Assembly (NCBI GenBank): GCA_047921175.1
Contig: JBLRWQ010000018.1
Coordinates: forward strand, 1 to 42,741
Length of the DNA stretch: 42,741 bases
From: T1Sed10-7 sp047921175
GTDB lineage: Bacteria; Actinomycetota; Nitriliruptoria; Nitriliruptorales; Nitriliruptoraceae
Reading direction: 5' to 3'
Shown here: in pieces, positions 8,401 through 16,144 of the stretch
Position numbering within the stretch: position 1 is the stretch's first letter
How the letters are laid out: every line of letters begins with the position of its first letter
Position numbers and translations under genes: made by a program
Notes under the pieces: model-generated
Told to the model about the DNA's origin: nothing
Seen by the model: the letters and a program-made list of their open reading frames with translations, nothing else
Databases searched by the model: none

Positions 8401-8889
8401 ATCGGTCATCCGCACCGCGAGCTCCAGCACCTCGCGGCCGTCGCCCGTGAGCTCGCGTGCGAGCGCCACGCTGACCATGGTGATGGCGTGGCGCACCGGC
8501 CGGCTGGGGGGATCGCCGACCTCGAAGCACGACCCCTCGATCCCGATGACCACGAGGTCCGCGGGGAGCCGGTCCAGGGCCGCAGCCAGGTGCAGGGTGG
8601 TGGCGACCCCGAGGTCGTGGGTGCCACCGCCGGTGGCGGGCAGGTGGTCGAGGAGCCGTTGTCCGGCCCAGCGGTGCACCGTGCCGGGGCGCCGACCGGT
8701 CCGCACGGTGTCGATCAGCACGACCCGGTCGGCGGTGTCCCACAGCGGCTCGGTCAGGATCGCGCTCGGGTCGCTGCTGACGCTCCGGGCGACCACGCCC
8801 TGGAGCGCGGCGAGGGCGCTGGCCACCAGCGGCCCGGCCGCGTCGTCGCCGCGGTCGGGATGGCCGACGCCCAGCACCAGGGAGATCAT
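8350..8889 (-). CDS. [NiFe]-hydrogenase maturation endopeptidase (HycI/HybD family)
   Basis: Cleaves the C-terminal extension of the large subunit after nickel insertion. 179 residues from ATG 8889. The N-terminus VLGVGHPDRGDDAAGP matches the family start (GxGNxxxxDDGxG), with the acidic nickel-sensing residue in that loop, and HDLGVATTLHLAAAL and VVIGIEGSCFEVGDPPSRPV follow the family pattern. Its ATG overlaps the stop of the large-subunit gene by 4 bp (ATGA), as expected for a dedicated protease made with its substrate. It is the last gene of the hydrogenase operon and overlaps tail-to-tail with the hydrolase gene on the plus strand. Confidence 0.93.
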   Translation of the reverse strand: MISLVLGVGHPDRGDDAAGPLVASALAALQGVVARSVSSDPSAILTEPLWDTADRVVLIDTVRTGRRPGTVHRWAGQRLLDHLPATGGGTHDLGVATTLHLAAALDRLPADLVVIGIEGSCFEVGDPPSRPVRHAITMVSVALARELTGDGREVLELAVRMTDLAVEVGEDRQVRLEQP

Positions 8890-10226
8890 CGCCGTCGCAC
8901 CGTCAGGTCGAGGAAGTGGGTCGAGCAGGAGATGCAGGGGTCGTAGTTGCGGATCGCCTGCTCGCACTGCCACTGCAGTGCGTCGTCGTCCAGGTCCAGG
9001 TGGGCCTGGACGAAGTCCAGCAGGTCCTCCTCGATCGCGGGCTGGTTCTGGGAGGTGGGCGGCACGATCACCGCGTCGGTGACCAGCCCCTCCGCGTCCA
9101 GCTCGTAGCGGTGGTAGAGGATCCCGCGCGGGGCCTCGGTGGCGCCGTGCCCCACGCCTGCGACCGGGGTGACCTCGATCGCCGGCCGGTCGGGACGTTC
9201 GTAGGCCGCGATGAGCCGTAGCGCCTCGTCGAAGGCGTAGACGGTCTCGATCGCCCGCACCACGATGCTGCGGAACGGGTTGCGCACCGCACCGACGCAG
9301 TCCACCTCGGTCGCCAGCGCCTGCAGGTCCGGCGGGAGCCGGTCGGCGTTCAGGGTGAACCGGGCCGCCGGTCCGACCAGGTAGGTGCCACCGTCGCGCA
9401 TCCGGCCGTGCAGGGCCGTGGAGTGCGGCACGTGCTCCTCGTGGAAGTGCTCCGGCCAGGCCTCGATGCCGATGTCCAGCCCGGTGGTGGCCACCAGCCG
9501 GCCGCCCTCCAGCGGGTAGCCCGTCGACCCCGGTGGCAGCCGGTCGAGCTCCGGCCGCAGGGCCACGAAGGTGTGGTCCTGTGTCAGCTCGGGGAAGTCG
9601 AACCCGGCGACGAGCCGTGTGGCCTCGATCGCGGCGTCCCGGCCCCAGGTCAGCTCCTCGACCAGCGCATCCAGCTCGGGGCGGGTCGGGGCGCGGTGGA
9701 AGCCGCCCACGCGCACGTTGATCGGGTGGATGGCCCGGCCGCCGACCACCTCGAGGAGGGTGTTGCCGGCCTTGCGCAGGCGCAGCGCCATCTCCACCAG
9801 CTCGCGGTGGTCCGCCGCCATCTCGATCGCGCCCTGGTAGCCGAGGAAGTCCGGCGCGTGCAGCAGGAAGATGTGCAGGACGTGGCTCTCGATCCACTCC
9901 GCGCAGTACAGCAGCCGGCGCAGCTGCCGGATCCCGTCCGGCATCGCCGGACCGTCCGGGGTGTCCACCCCGCACAGCGACTCGATCGCGTTGATGGCCG
10001 ACAGCTGGTAGGCGACCGGGCAGATGCCGCAGATCCGGGCGGTGAGGTCCGGCGGCTCGAGGTAGGTGCGGCCGCGCAGGAACGCCTCGAAGAAGCGGGG
10101 AGGTTCGTAGATGCGCAGCTCGACCTTCTCCACGCGCCCGTCCGCGACCTCGACGTGCATCGCGCCCTCGCCCTCGACACGGGCCAGCGCCTCCACGGAG
10201 ATGGTGCGGTCGTGGGTGTGGCTCAC
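8886..10226 (-). CDS. hydA: Group 3b [NiFe]-hydrogenase large (alpha) subunit
   Basis: Holds the NiFe active site of a cytoplasmic bidirectional NADP-linked hydrogenase (sulfhydrogenase type). 446 residues. Ligand motifs: L1 RICGICP (Cys66, Cys69) and L2 DPCISCSTH (Cys431, Cys434) followed by His437, after which the protease should cut to release FLDLTVRRR. The DPCxxCxxH ending and the neighbouring beta/gamma/delta genes fit group 3 rather than uptake groups 1 and 2. GTG 10226 was chosen because it gives the family N-terminus (ISVEALARVEGEGAM) and forms the GTGA overlap with the small-subunit gene. Start and stop both overlap neighbours by 4 bp, showing tight coupling. Confidence 0.96.
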   Translation of the reverse strand: MSHTHDRTISVEALARVEGEGAMHVEVADGRVEKVELRIYEPPRFFEAFLRGRTYLEPPDLTARICGICPVAYQLSAINAIESLCGVDTPDGPAMPDGIRQLRRLLYCAEWIESHVLHIFLLHAPDFLGYQGAIEMAADHRELVEMALRLRKAGNTLLEVVGGRAIHPINVRVGGFHRAPTRPELDALVEELTWGRDAAIEATRLVAGFDFPELTQDHTFVALRPELDRLPPGSTGYPLEGGRLVATTGLDIGIEAWPEHFHEEHVPHSTALHGRMRDGGTYLVGPAARFTLNADRLPPDLQALATEVDCVGAVRNPFRSIVVRAIETVYAFDEALRLIAAYERPDRPAIEVTPVAGVGHGATEAPRGILYHRYELDAEGLVTDAVIVPPTSQNQPAIEEDLLDFVQAHLDLDDDALQWQCEQAIRNYDPCISCSTHFLDLTVRRR

Positions 10227-11017
10227 GTCGCCACCTCCTCGTGGGCACGGGCCTCGCGTTTGAAGGCGGGGGTGTCGGCGTTGAAGGTGCGGAACAGCCG
10301 GACCAGGTCCGGGTGCTGATACGCGAACCGCTCCTCGAGCCAGCCCGCCAAGGAGCCCGTGTTGGCGGTCTCCGCCGGACCGAAGCAGCCGTAGCAGCCC
10401 CGGTCCACGCCGGGACAGCGGGCGTTGCAGCCGGCCTGGGTGACCGGGCCCAGGCACGGGGTGCCGTCGGCCACCATCACGCACCGGTTGCCGCGCAGCT
10501 TGCAGTCGACGCAGACCGAGTAGGTGGGGGTCACGGGCCTGCGACCGGCCAGGATGGCGTTGAGCACCTCGACCAGCTGGTGGGTCTCGATCGGGCAGCC
10601 ACGCAGCTCGAGGTCGACGGGGACGTGCTCGGCGATCGCGGTGGACTCCGCCAGGGTGTCGACGTACTCCGGGCGGGCGTACACCAGCGACCGGAACGCG
10701 TCCACGTCACCGAAGTTGCGCAGCGCCTGGATGCCACCGGCGGTCGCGCAGGCGCCGATCGTGATCAGGGTGGTCGAGACCTCCCGGACGCGACGGATCC
10801 GTTCCGCGTCGTCCGGGGTCGTGATGGACCCCTCCACGAGCGAGATGTCGTAGGGGCCGTCCTTGACCTCCCGGGTGGCCTCCAGGAAGTAGGCGATCTC
10901 CACCTCGCCGGCGATGGTGAGCAGCTCGTCCTCGGCGGACAGCAGGGACAGCTGGCAGCCGTCGCAGGAGGCGAACTTCCACACCGCGACGCTCGGCCGG
11001 CCGATGCGTTCCTCCAT
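10223..11017 (-). CDS. hydD: Group 3b [NiFe]-hydrogenase small (delta) subunit
   Basis: Iron-sulfur subunit that passes electrons between the NiFe site and the diaphorase part. 264 residues. N-terminal WKFASCDGCQLSLL (Cys18, Cys21) is the proximal-cluster motif, followed by GACATAGGIQALRN and RGCPIETHQL. A cysteine-rich C-terminal half (CVDCKLRGNRC, TPCLG, GCNARCPGVDRGCYGC) supplies ligands for further 4Fe-4S clusters. No Tat signal is present, so it stays in the cytoplasm. GGAGG lies 8 nt before ATG 11017; an in-frame GTG immediately upstream is a less likely start. It lies 13 nt after the gamma gene and overlaps the alpha gene. Confidence 0.95.
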   Translation of the reverse strand: MEERIGRPSVAVWKFASCDGCQLSLLSAEDELLTIAGEVEIAYFLEATREVKDGPYDISLVEGSITTPDDAERIRRVREVSTTLITIGACATAGGIQALRNFGDVDAFRSLVYARPEYVDTLAESTAIAEHVPVDLELRGCPIETHQLVEVLNAILAGRRPVTPTYSVCVDCKLRGNRCVMVADGTPCLGPVTQAGCNARCPGVDRGCYGCFGPAETANTGSLAGWLEERFAYQHPDLVRLFRTFNADTPAFKREARAHEEVAT

Positions 11018-11030
11018 CACGCCCACCTCC

Positions 11031-11885
11031 TCACAGCTCGCGCACGTCCAGCAGCCCGGCGACCTCGGGCCAGGAGAAGACCGGCCCGTCACGGCAGAGG
11101 AAGACCGGGCCGAGCTGGCAGTGCCCGCAGGTCCCGACCCCGCACTTCATGTTGCGTTCCAGCGTCACGTGGACCCGCTCGGCCGGCACCCCGCGGGACA
11201 GCAGCGCCTGGGCCGCGTACCACATCATCACCTCGGGGCCGCAGGTCAGCACGACCGCGTGCTCCGGGTCGAAGGGGATGCGCGGGATCAGCTTCGTGAC
11301 CACCCCGACGCGGCCACCCCAGCCACGCACGGCGCTGTCCACGGTGATGTGCACGTCGATGCCGCGGTCGCTGTTCCAGCGTTCGAGGTCGTCGCGGAAG
11401 ACCAGGTCCCGGGGGCTGCGGGCGCCGACCAGCAGCACGATGCGTCCGTAGCGCTCCCGGTACTTGAGTGCCTGCACGATGGCCGGGCGGACCGGCGCGA
11501 GCCCGATGCCGCCGGCCACGATGACCAGGTCCTTGCCCTCGGCCTCCTCCATCGGCCAGGGCCGCCCGTAGGGTCCACGGATCCCGATGGTGGTCCCCGG
11601 CTGGAGGTCGTTGAGGGCCTTGGTGACCCAGCCGATGGCCCGGATCGTGTGGGACAGCAGGCCCGGGGTGGCCGGGTCGGAGGAGATCGAGATGGCCGCC
11701 TCGCCGATGCCGTACACGTAGACCATGTCGAACTGGCCCGGTTGGAAGGCGATCGGGTGCTGCTGGGGCATGACGTCGATCGTGACGATGTCGTGGGTCT
11801 GGTGCCGGACGGTGGTGACCTGGTAGGGGCGGCTGGTCAGCGCCCCGCGGGTCGTCGTCTCGGGCAGGGTGTCGAGCAGGGTCAT
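11031..11885 (-). CDS. hydG: Group 3b hydrogenase FAD/NAD(P)-binding (gamma) subunit
   Basis: Diaphorase subunit that exchanges electrons between NADP(H) and the iron-sulfur chain. 284 residues of the ferredoxin-NADP-reductase-like family (HydG, similar to dihydroorotate dehydrogenase electron-transfer subunits). Seen: an FAD-binding barrel with FQPGQFDMVYVYGIGEAAISISSDP, the nucleotide-binding VIVAGGIGLAPVRP, VVLTCGPEVMMWYAAQAL, and a C-terminal 2Fe-2S site at Cys248, Cys253, Cys256 and Cys264. ATG 11885 follows a GGTGAGG Shine-Dalgarno and lies 5 nt after the beta gene, so the two are in one transcript. Confidence 0.94.
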   Translation of the reverse strand: MTLLDTLPETTTRGALTSRPYQVTTVRHQTHDIVTIDVMPQQHPIAFQPGQFDMVYVYGIGEAAISISSDPATPGLLSHTIRAIGWVTKALNDLQPGTTIGIRGPYGRPWPMEEAEGKDLVIVAGGIGLAPVRPAIVQALKYRERYGRIVLLVGARSPRDLVFRDDLERWNSDRGIDVHITVDSAVRGWGGRVGVVTKLIPRIPFDPEHAVVLTCGPEVMMWYAAQALLSRGVPAERVHVTLERNMKCGVGTCGHCQLGPVFLCRDGPVFSWPEVAGLLDVREL

Positions 11886-11890
11886 GGTCC

Positions 11891-13102
11891 TCACCCCTCG
11901 CGCAGCCCGCTCGGCACGAGCGGCCAGTCGGTGCCGGTGTCCTCCGAGGTGCGACGGATCGTCGCGACCTCCTCGGTGAGGTCGATGCCGACCGGGCACC
12001 AGGTGATGCAGCGTCCGCACCCGACGCAGCCCGAGGTGTCGAACTGGTCGATCCAGGTGGCGAGCTTGTGGGTCAGCCACTGGCGGTAGCGGGCCCGGGT
12101 GGTGGAGCGAACGCTGGACGGCCCGGTGTGGGAGAAGTCGAGGTTGAAGCAGGAGTCCCAACGTCGCTCACGGCTGGCGCTGGTCCCCGCCAGGTCGGTG
12201 CGGTCCTCGACCGTGGTGCAGAAGCAGGTCGGGCAGACGAGCGTGCAGTTGCCGCAGGCCAGGCACCGCTCCGCGATGTCGTCCCAGCGTGGGTGCTCCA
12301 GGTTGCCGAGCAGCAGGTCGTGGACGCCGTCGGCATCGAGGTGGCGGTGGATGCGCTCGGTCGACCGCTCGAGCAGCTGCTCCCGGGCCCGCAGGTCCCT
12401 GGCGGTCGCCTCCGGCGCCGCCAGGCCCTCCAGCAGCGCCACGCCCGCCTCGGTACCCGCCCGGGCCAGGAGGCGGTGCGGGTCGGTCAGCTCGGTCAGC
12501 ACCAGGTCCGCGATGCCGGCGGCGCGATGGGCGTCGCTGCCCTGCAGCTCGAGGCCCGGGCCGGTGCCCATCGACGGGCAGAAGCAGGTGGCCGCCGGCG
12601 TCTCGCACTCCACGACGACCAGCAGCACGTCCGCCCGGTTGGCGGCGTAGACCTCGTCCTCGACCACGCCGTCGAGGAACACCCGGTCCTGCACCGCGAT
12701 CGCGGCGGCCTCGCAGGGCTTGAGGCCGACGAACGCGGTCCGCGGGCGCTCCCGCTCGGCCTCCTCGATCGCGAAGCTCGCATCGTTCCGGGCGCGGGCG
12801 TTCCAGAGGGGATGCCGAGGTGGCAGGAGCCGTCGCTTGGCGCTGCTCGGGCCGACCGCGTGGGCGAACCAGGTGTCGTCGCCGTGGTCCACCAGCCGGT
12901 AGCGGCCGGGCCCTTGGCGGTCGCCCACCCCCTGGGGGAGGTCGTCCACCTCGGTGATCGGGCCGTGGATGATCGCACCGTCGACCACGGTGGGTCCCAC
13001 CACGTCGAAGCCGTCGTCCCGCAGCGCATCCAGCAAGGACGCGAAGCGGTCCTGATCGAGGATGGACACGGTGGTCGCGCCGGTCCCAGCTGGCGGGCGC
13101 AT
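11891..13102 (-). CDS. hydB: Group 3b hydrogenase 4Fe-4S (beta) subunit
   Basis: Electron-transfer subunit of the sulfhydrogenase/NADP-hydrogenase complex. 403 residues. Two C-terminal 4Fe-4S motifs are visible: Cys280/283/286/290 (CLACGNCTLVCP) and Cys359/362/365/369 (CVGCGRCITWCP). Extra conserved cysteines occur at CFCPS and CFCTT. The N-terminal two-thirds matches the HydB family fold (FVGLKPCEAAAIAVQD, DVLLVVVECETPAATCF). ATG 13102 has GGGAGGT 6 nt upstream. First gene of the five-gene operon, so its upstream region should carry the operon promoter. Confidence 0.94.
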   Translation of the reverse strand: MRPPAGTGATTVSILDQDRFASLLDALRDDGFDVVGPTVVDGAIIHGPITEVDDLPQGVGDRQGPGRYRLVDHGDDTWFAHAVGPSSAKRRLLPPRHPLWNARARNDASFAIEEAERERPRTAFVGLKPCEAAAIAVQDRVFLDGVVEDEVYAANRADVLLVVVECETPAATCFCPSMGTGPGLELQGSDAHRAAGIADLVLTELTDPHRLLARAGTEAGVALLEGLAAPEATARDLRAREQLLERSTERIHRHLDADGVHDLLLGNLEHPRWDDIAERCLACGNCTLVCPTCFCTTVEDRTDLAGTSASRERRWDSCFNLDFSHTGPSSVRSTTRARYRQWLTHKLATWIDQFDTSGCVGCGRCITWCPVGIDLTEEVATIRRTSEDTGTDWPLVPSGLREG

Positions 13103-13342
13103 GGACGCACCTCCCGGGCGCCACGGCGGCGCGTAGCGCCAACGTCCCTCACCCTACGGAGCGTCTGCCCCGCCAGGCAGGGGACTTGGTCACCGGAGGT
13201 CCTCGGGTGCGGATGGGGTCCGACGACCGGGTCAGCGGCCTGTCACGACCGCTATGGTCGGGGGAGGTCGAGCCGGCACCGGACGGACGATGGTGCCGGT
13301 GTCGACGTCCCGACGTCCCCTAGCCGACGCGAGGAGGTCCCC
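13103..13342. promoter_or_regulatory. Divergent regulatory region between hydB and a small coiled-coil gene
   Basis: 240 bp with no gene. It contains a short palindrome GGCGC-GTA-GCGCC (13128-13140) 26-38 nt upstream of hydB and a GGGACTTGGTCACC element (13181-13194) about 80 nt upstream. The left half of that element matches the DosR/DevR half-site GGGACTT, while the right half is weak. A -10-like hexamer for the plus-strand gene lies at 13253. The regulator assignment is speculative. Confidence 0.4.
13253..13258 (+). promoter_or_regulatory. Candidate -10 element (TATGGT) for the 13343 gene
   Basis: TATGGT fits the TAnnnT -10 pattern of actinobacterial housekeeping promoters and would start a transcript about 80 nt before the GTG. 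No convincing -35 hexamer is visible. Confidence 0.3.
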
Positions 13343-13624
13343 GTGGGCCGGTCGAAGATCGCCAAGAAGGTCGACAAGCTCGAGAAGGAAGCCGACAAGC
13401 TGCGCAAGAAGGCGGAGAAGAAGGGCAAGGAGCTGCAGTCCAAGGCCTCGGATCGCATCGACGAGCTCAGCGACGAGATCAGCGGTGACGACGACAAGGG
13501 CTCCAAGGTCGGCGTCTTCGCGTTCCTGCTGGCCGCCGGCGCAGGCGTGGCCGCGTTCGTGCTGAAGCGCAAGCGCGACCAGGAGCTCGACGAGGCCCTC
13601 TGGGAGGAGCCCCGCTCCATCTGA
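13343..13624 (+). CDS. Small lysine-rich coiled-coil protein with one membrane segment
   Basis: 93 residues, function unknown. The first 45 residues are a highly charged predicted coiled coil with heptad-like spacing (KIAKKVDKLEKEADKLRKKAEKKGKEL), then an acidic linker (SGDDDKGS), one membrane segment (about 53-70, VGVFAFLLAAGAGVAAFVL) followed by KRKRD, and an acidic tail. GTG 13343 is set by GAGGAGG 5 nt upstream. It is divergent from the hydrogenase operon and ends before a strong hairpin. It resembles the small membrane-attached coiled-coil proteins of actinobacteria annotated only as hypothetical; no enzymatic motif is seen. Confidence 0.8.
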   Translation: MGRSKIAKKVDKLEKEADKLRKKAEKKGKELQSKASDRIDELSDEISGDDDKGSKVGVFAFLLAAGAGVAAFVLKRKRDQELDEALWEEPRSI

Positions 13625-13642
13625 GCGACCTGCACGACCGAT

Positions 13643-13677
13643 CCCGTGGGGGCCACCACCAGGTCGGCCCCCACGGG
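13643..13677. terminator. Bidirectional hairpin terminator
   Basis: A 12-bp perfect stem (CCCGTGGGGGCC / GGCCCCCACGGG) with an 11-nt loop lies between two convergent genes (stops at 13624 and 13690). T-tracts are short, as is common in GC-rich actinobacteria. Confidence 0.8.
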
Positions 13678-13689
13678 TCTGTCGGTGGC

Positions 13690-14145
13690 TCAGCGGTCCT
13701 CGTGCGTCTCCATGGCCTCGATGATGTCGGCCAGGAAGCGCCGCACGACCTCGCGTTCCTCGGGCCCGTAGGGCTCCAGGGCTGCCGCGATGGTGGTCGC
13801 GATCGCGCCGAAGTAGGCCCCGGCCGTCGTCTGCGCCGAGGTGGTGAGGGTGACCACGCGCCGGCGACGGTCCGCCGGATCGGTGGTCCGCGCCACGTGC
13901 CCCACCCGTTCGAGCCGGTCGATGAGCCGGGTGGTGGCGCCGGAGGTCAGCTCCAGGCTGCGTGCCAGCTCCCCGGCACCGAGGTGGCCGCCCGCCATCG
14001 CCAAGGCCGACAGCGCCTGCACGTCGGTGCCGTGCAGCGCCTCCCGGGCGGCGAAGCGTGTCCCGACGGCATGCATGTGTGAGCCCAGCTGCTGCAGCAG
14101 CTCGACGATCGCTCGGGCCGAGGGGTCCTCGGTCGGTGGCGTCAT
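13690..14145 (-). CDS. MarR-family transcriptional regulator
   Basis: 151-residue winged-helix DNA-binding protein. The MarR core is clear: LGAGELARSLELTSGATTRLIDRLERVGHVARTTDPADRRRRVVTLT (recognition helix then the wing with DPADRRRR), flanked by helices for dimerisation. ATG 14145 has AGGA 10 nt upstream, somewhat distant. The ligand and targets cannot be read from the sequence. Its upstream region contains DnaA-box-like sites (14166-14268), and any autoregulatory operator would lie among them. It is transcribed toward the terminator at 13643. Confidence 0.9.
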   Translation of the reverse strand: MTPPTEDPSARAIVELLQQLGSHMHAVGTRFAAREALHGTDVQALSALAMAGGHLGAGELARSLELTSGATTRLIDRLERVGHVARTTDPADRRRRVVTLTTSAQTTAGAYFGAIATTIAAALEPYGPEEREVVRRFLADIIEAMETHEDR

Positions 14146-14165
14146 GGCGGCACGGTCCTCTCGCC

Positions 14166-14268
14166 TGTGGACAACACCGGGCTCGACGCGGGGTGAACCC
14201 CACAGCTGTGGTTCCACCTGTGGAGTTCCACCCCTGGCAGTATCCACACACCCACAGCTCTGTCCACA
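14166..14268. promoter_or_regulatory. Cluster of DnaA-box-like sites (cluster 1)
   Basis: Three good matches to the high-GC actinobacterial DnaA box TTGTCCACA: a perfect one on the minus strand (14166-14174), GTATCCACA (14240-14248) and CTGTCCACA (14260-14268). Poorer TGTGG-containing copies lie between them. The rest of the 14146-14404 gap holds no gene. Confidence 0.6.
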
Positions 14269-14404
14269 GGCTGCTCTCTCCCGCCTTCGGTGGCTGCAGT
14301 GAGCCGGCCCGCCCGCCGCCGCAGACTGTGCGGTGGGCGCACGTTGGGGTGGTGGGAGCCTCGACGGGGGGCCGAGCGGCCCGGATGCTGCCTCAGGTGC
14401 TGCG

Positions 14405-15217
14405 TCAGGCGACCCCGTCGGCCCGGTGGTCCGGTCCCGGGCCATCGCCGGGGAGTGCGCCACGCTGCGCCCGGCGTTCGCGCCGGGCGGCGTTCTGGGC
14501 GGCGATGGCGGCGTCGGCCGCCTCCGGTGTCGGGGCGGAGCCTCCCAGGTGCGCGGGCTGCCACCAGTCGTGGGGTGGCGGGCCGGGCCGCTGGGGGTAG
14601 CTGGCCTGCGCACGGGTCAGTTCCGCGGTGATCCGCTCCATCACCTGCTGGGTACGCAGCATCGAGGTGCGGGCGGTGGGCCGGAACGGCTCGCCGTAGC
14701 GTACGACCACCGCCGTCCCCCGCTGGGGGCGGAACCGTCGCGCCTTCGTGAGCAGGCGCTGTGACCCCCACAGCGCCACCGGGACGATGGGCGCCTCCAC
14801 GCTGTCGGCCAGGCGGACGACGCCGGTCTTGCCACGGCGCGGGACGAAGGACGGGCTGATCGTCCCCTCGGGGTGGATGCCGACGATCTCCCCGTCCTCC
14901 AGGCAGGCCTGCGCGGCGGCTGCCGCCTGCATGGGGTCCCCGTGGACATCGACCGGGATCTGGCCGAGCCGGCGCAGCAGGAACCCGAGCACGGGGTTGT
15001 GGAAGAAGTCGTCCCGGGCCAGGAAGCGGACCTCGCGGCGGGGCGCGGGTGGCGCGAGCATCACGAAGGCGAAGTCGAGGTAGCCGATGTGGTTGCTGGC
15101 GAGCACCACCGGACCCGAGGCCGGGATCCGGTCGGCGCCGTGCACCCGGAGGTCGACGCCGAGCGTCCGGAAGCCCCCGAGGAACAGCGCCGAGCCGACG
15201 CGGTAGAGCGCGCTCAT
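14405..15217 (-). CDS. 1-acylglycerol-3-phosphate acyltransferase family protein (PlsC)
   Basis: Membrane-associated acyltransferase that would add an acyl chain to lysophosphatidate in phospholipid synthesis. 270 residues. The H(x4)D catalytic motif is SNHIGYLD (His43, Asp48); FLARDDFFHNPVLG, IHPEGTISPS and IVPVALWGSQ are blocks II to IV. The C-terminal 65 residues are proline/alanine-rich and not part of the fold. ATG 15217 is preferred (GGGAG 8 nt upstream) over an in-frame GTG at 15226 that has no proper spacing. It is 42 nt downstream of the alpha/beta hydrolase gene on the same strand, so the pair may share a transcript. The exact lipid substrate is not determined. Confidence 0.9.
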   Translation of the reverse strand: MSALYRVGSALFLGGFRTLGVDLRVHGADRIPASGPVVLASNHIGYLDFAFVMLAPPAPRREVRFLARDDFFHNPVLGFLLRRLGQIPVDVHGDPMQAAAAAQACLEDGEIVGIHPEGTISPSFVPRRGKTGVVRLADSVEAPIVPVALWGSQRLLTKARRFRPQRGTAVVVRYGEPFRPTARTSMLRTQQVMERITAELTRAQASYPQRPGPPPHDWWQPAHLGGSAPTPEAADAAIAAQNAARRERRAQRGALPGDGPGPDHRADGVA

Positions 15218-15259
15218 CCACTTCACTCCCGGTCCGGGCAGCGGTCACCGGGCCAGAGG

Positions 15260-16111
15260 CTAGGGCAGCCGGGCCCGCTCGGTCAGGGACGTGGTCAGGA
15301 ACCCGGCCAGCTCGCCGACCAGGGGCAGGAAGGGCCGCACCGACCGGTGGCCCGCTCCGGGGACCAGCCGGAGCCGCACGTTCGGGCCGCCCGCGTCCAC
15401 CAGGCGCGCCGCGTCACGCACCGGCACGGTCCGGTCCGCGGTGCCATGCACGATCAGGACGGGCATCTCGAGGGTGCGGATCGTGTGGAGCGGCGCGAAG
15501 GTGTCGAAGCGGTGCCCGATCGTGTCCTCGATGGTGGTCAGCACCCGGGTGGCCAGCGGCTCGGGTGCCTGGCGCAGCCCGCGTGAGGCCCGGATCAGCT
15601 CGGCCGGGTGGGCCATGCCGCTGATCGCGATCACCGCGGCCAGCCGCGGGTCGCGTGACGCAGCCAGCAGGCTGGCTCCCGCCCCCACGGAGTGGCCCAG
15701 CACGGCGATGCGGTCGGGGTCGATGCCCGGAGCGCGCCTGAGCCACGCGACCGCCGCCTCCAGGTCCTCCGCGAAGCGCGGCATGGACATGAACGTGGCC
15801 GGCCCGCTGCGGCCGTGCCCGCGGGCGTCGAGCAGCAGCGTGGGCAGGCCCGCAGCGACCAGCCCCGGTGCGGCCGGCAGCAGGTCGGCGCTGCTCGACC
15901 CCCAGCCGTGCAGCACCACGACCGCCGGTCGGCGGGCTCCATCGGCCGTGGCCTGTGCCGACCCGGCACCCGGCAGGAACCAGGCGCGCAGCCGCGTCCC
16001 GTCGACCGCGTCGAGGTGGACGTCCTCGGCGCCGAGCCCGAACGCCGTCGGGGTCGGGGTCGTCGGCGTGGCCGGGATGCGGTAGACCCGCAGGAGCGTA
16101 CGTCGCAACAT
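15260..16111 (-). CDS. Alpha/beta hydrolase
   Basis: 283 residues. Triad seen: Ser141 in GHSVGAG, Asp226 in HGTADRTVP and His255 in PGAGHRS, with the oxyanion region VVLHGWGSSS (66-74). The N-terminal hydrophobic/basic start MLRRTLLRVYRIP may associate with the membrane but is short. It resembles the BEM46/Abhydrolase groups; the substrate cannot be named. ATG 16111 is 33 bp from the divergent ATG 16145, so the two share a very compact promoter region. It is upstream of the plsC-like gene. Confidence 0.88.
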   Translation of the reverse strand: MLRRTLLRVYRIPATPTTPTPTAFGLGAEDVHLDAVDGTRLRAWFLPGAGSAQATADGARRPAVVVLHGWGSSSADLLPAAPGLVAAGLPTLLLDARGHGRSGPATFMSMPRFAEDLEAAVAWLRRAPGIDPDRIAVLGHSVGAGASLLAASRDPRLAAVIAISGMAHPAELIRASRGLRQAPEPLATRVLTTIEDTIGHRFDTFAPLHTIRTLEMPVLIVHGTADRTVPVRDAARLVDAGGPNVRLRLVPGAGHRSVRPFLPLVGELAGFLTTSLTERARLP

Positions 16112-16144
16112 CCCCGCGACGATACCCACCCCCGGGAGCCCCCC

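Noticed and set aside
8886..10484. Longer start for the hydrogenase large subunit
   Set aside because: The upstream extension lies wholly within the small-subunit gene in another frame and has no family similarity; GTG 10226 fits the 4-bp overlap.
14146..14404. Chromosomal origin of replication (oriC)
   Set aside because: There are DnaA-box-like sites, but no dnaA, dnaN, gyrB or recF in the window, no AT-rich unwinding tract, and few boxes compared with actinobacterial origins.
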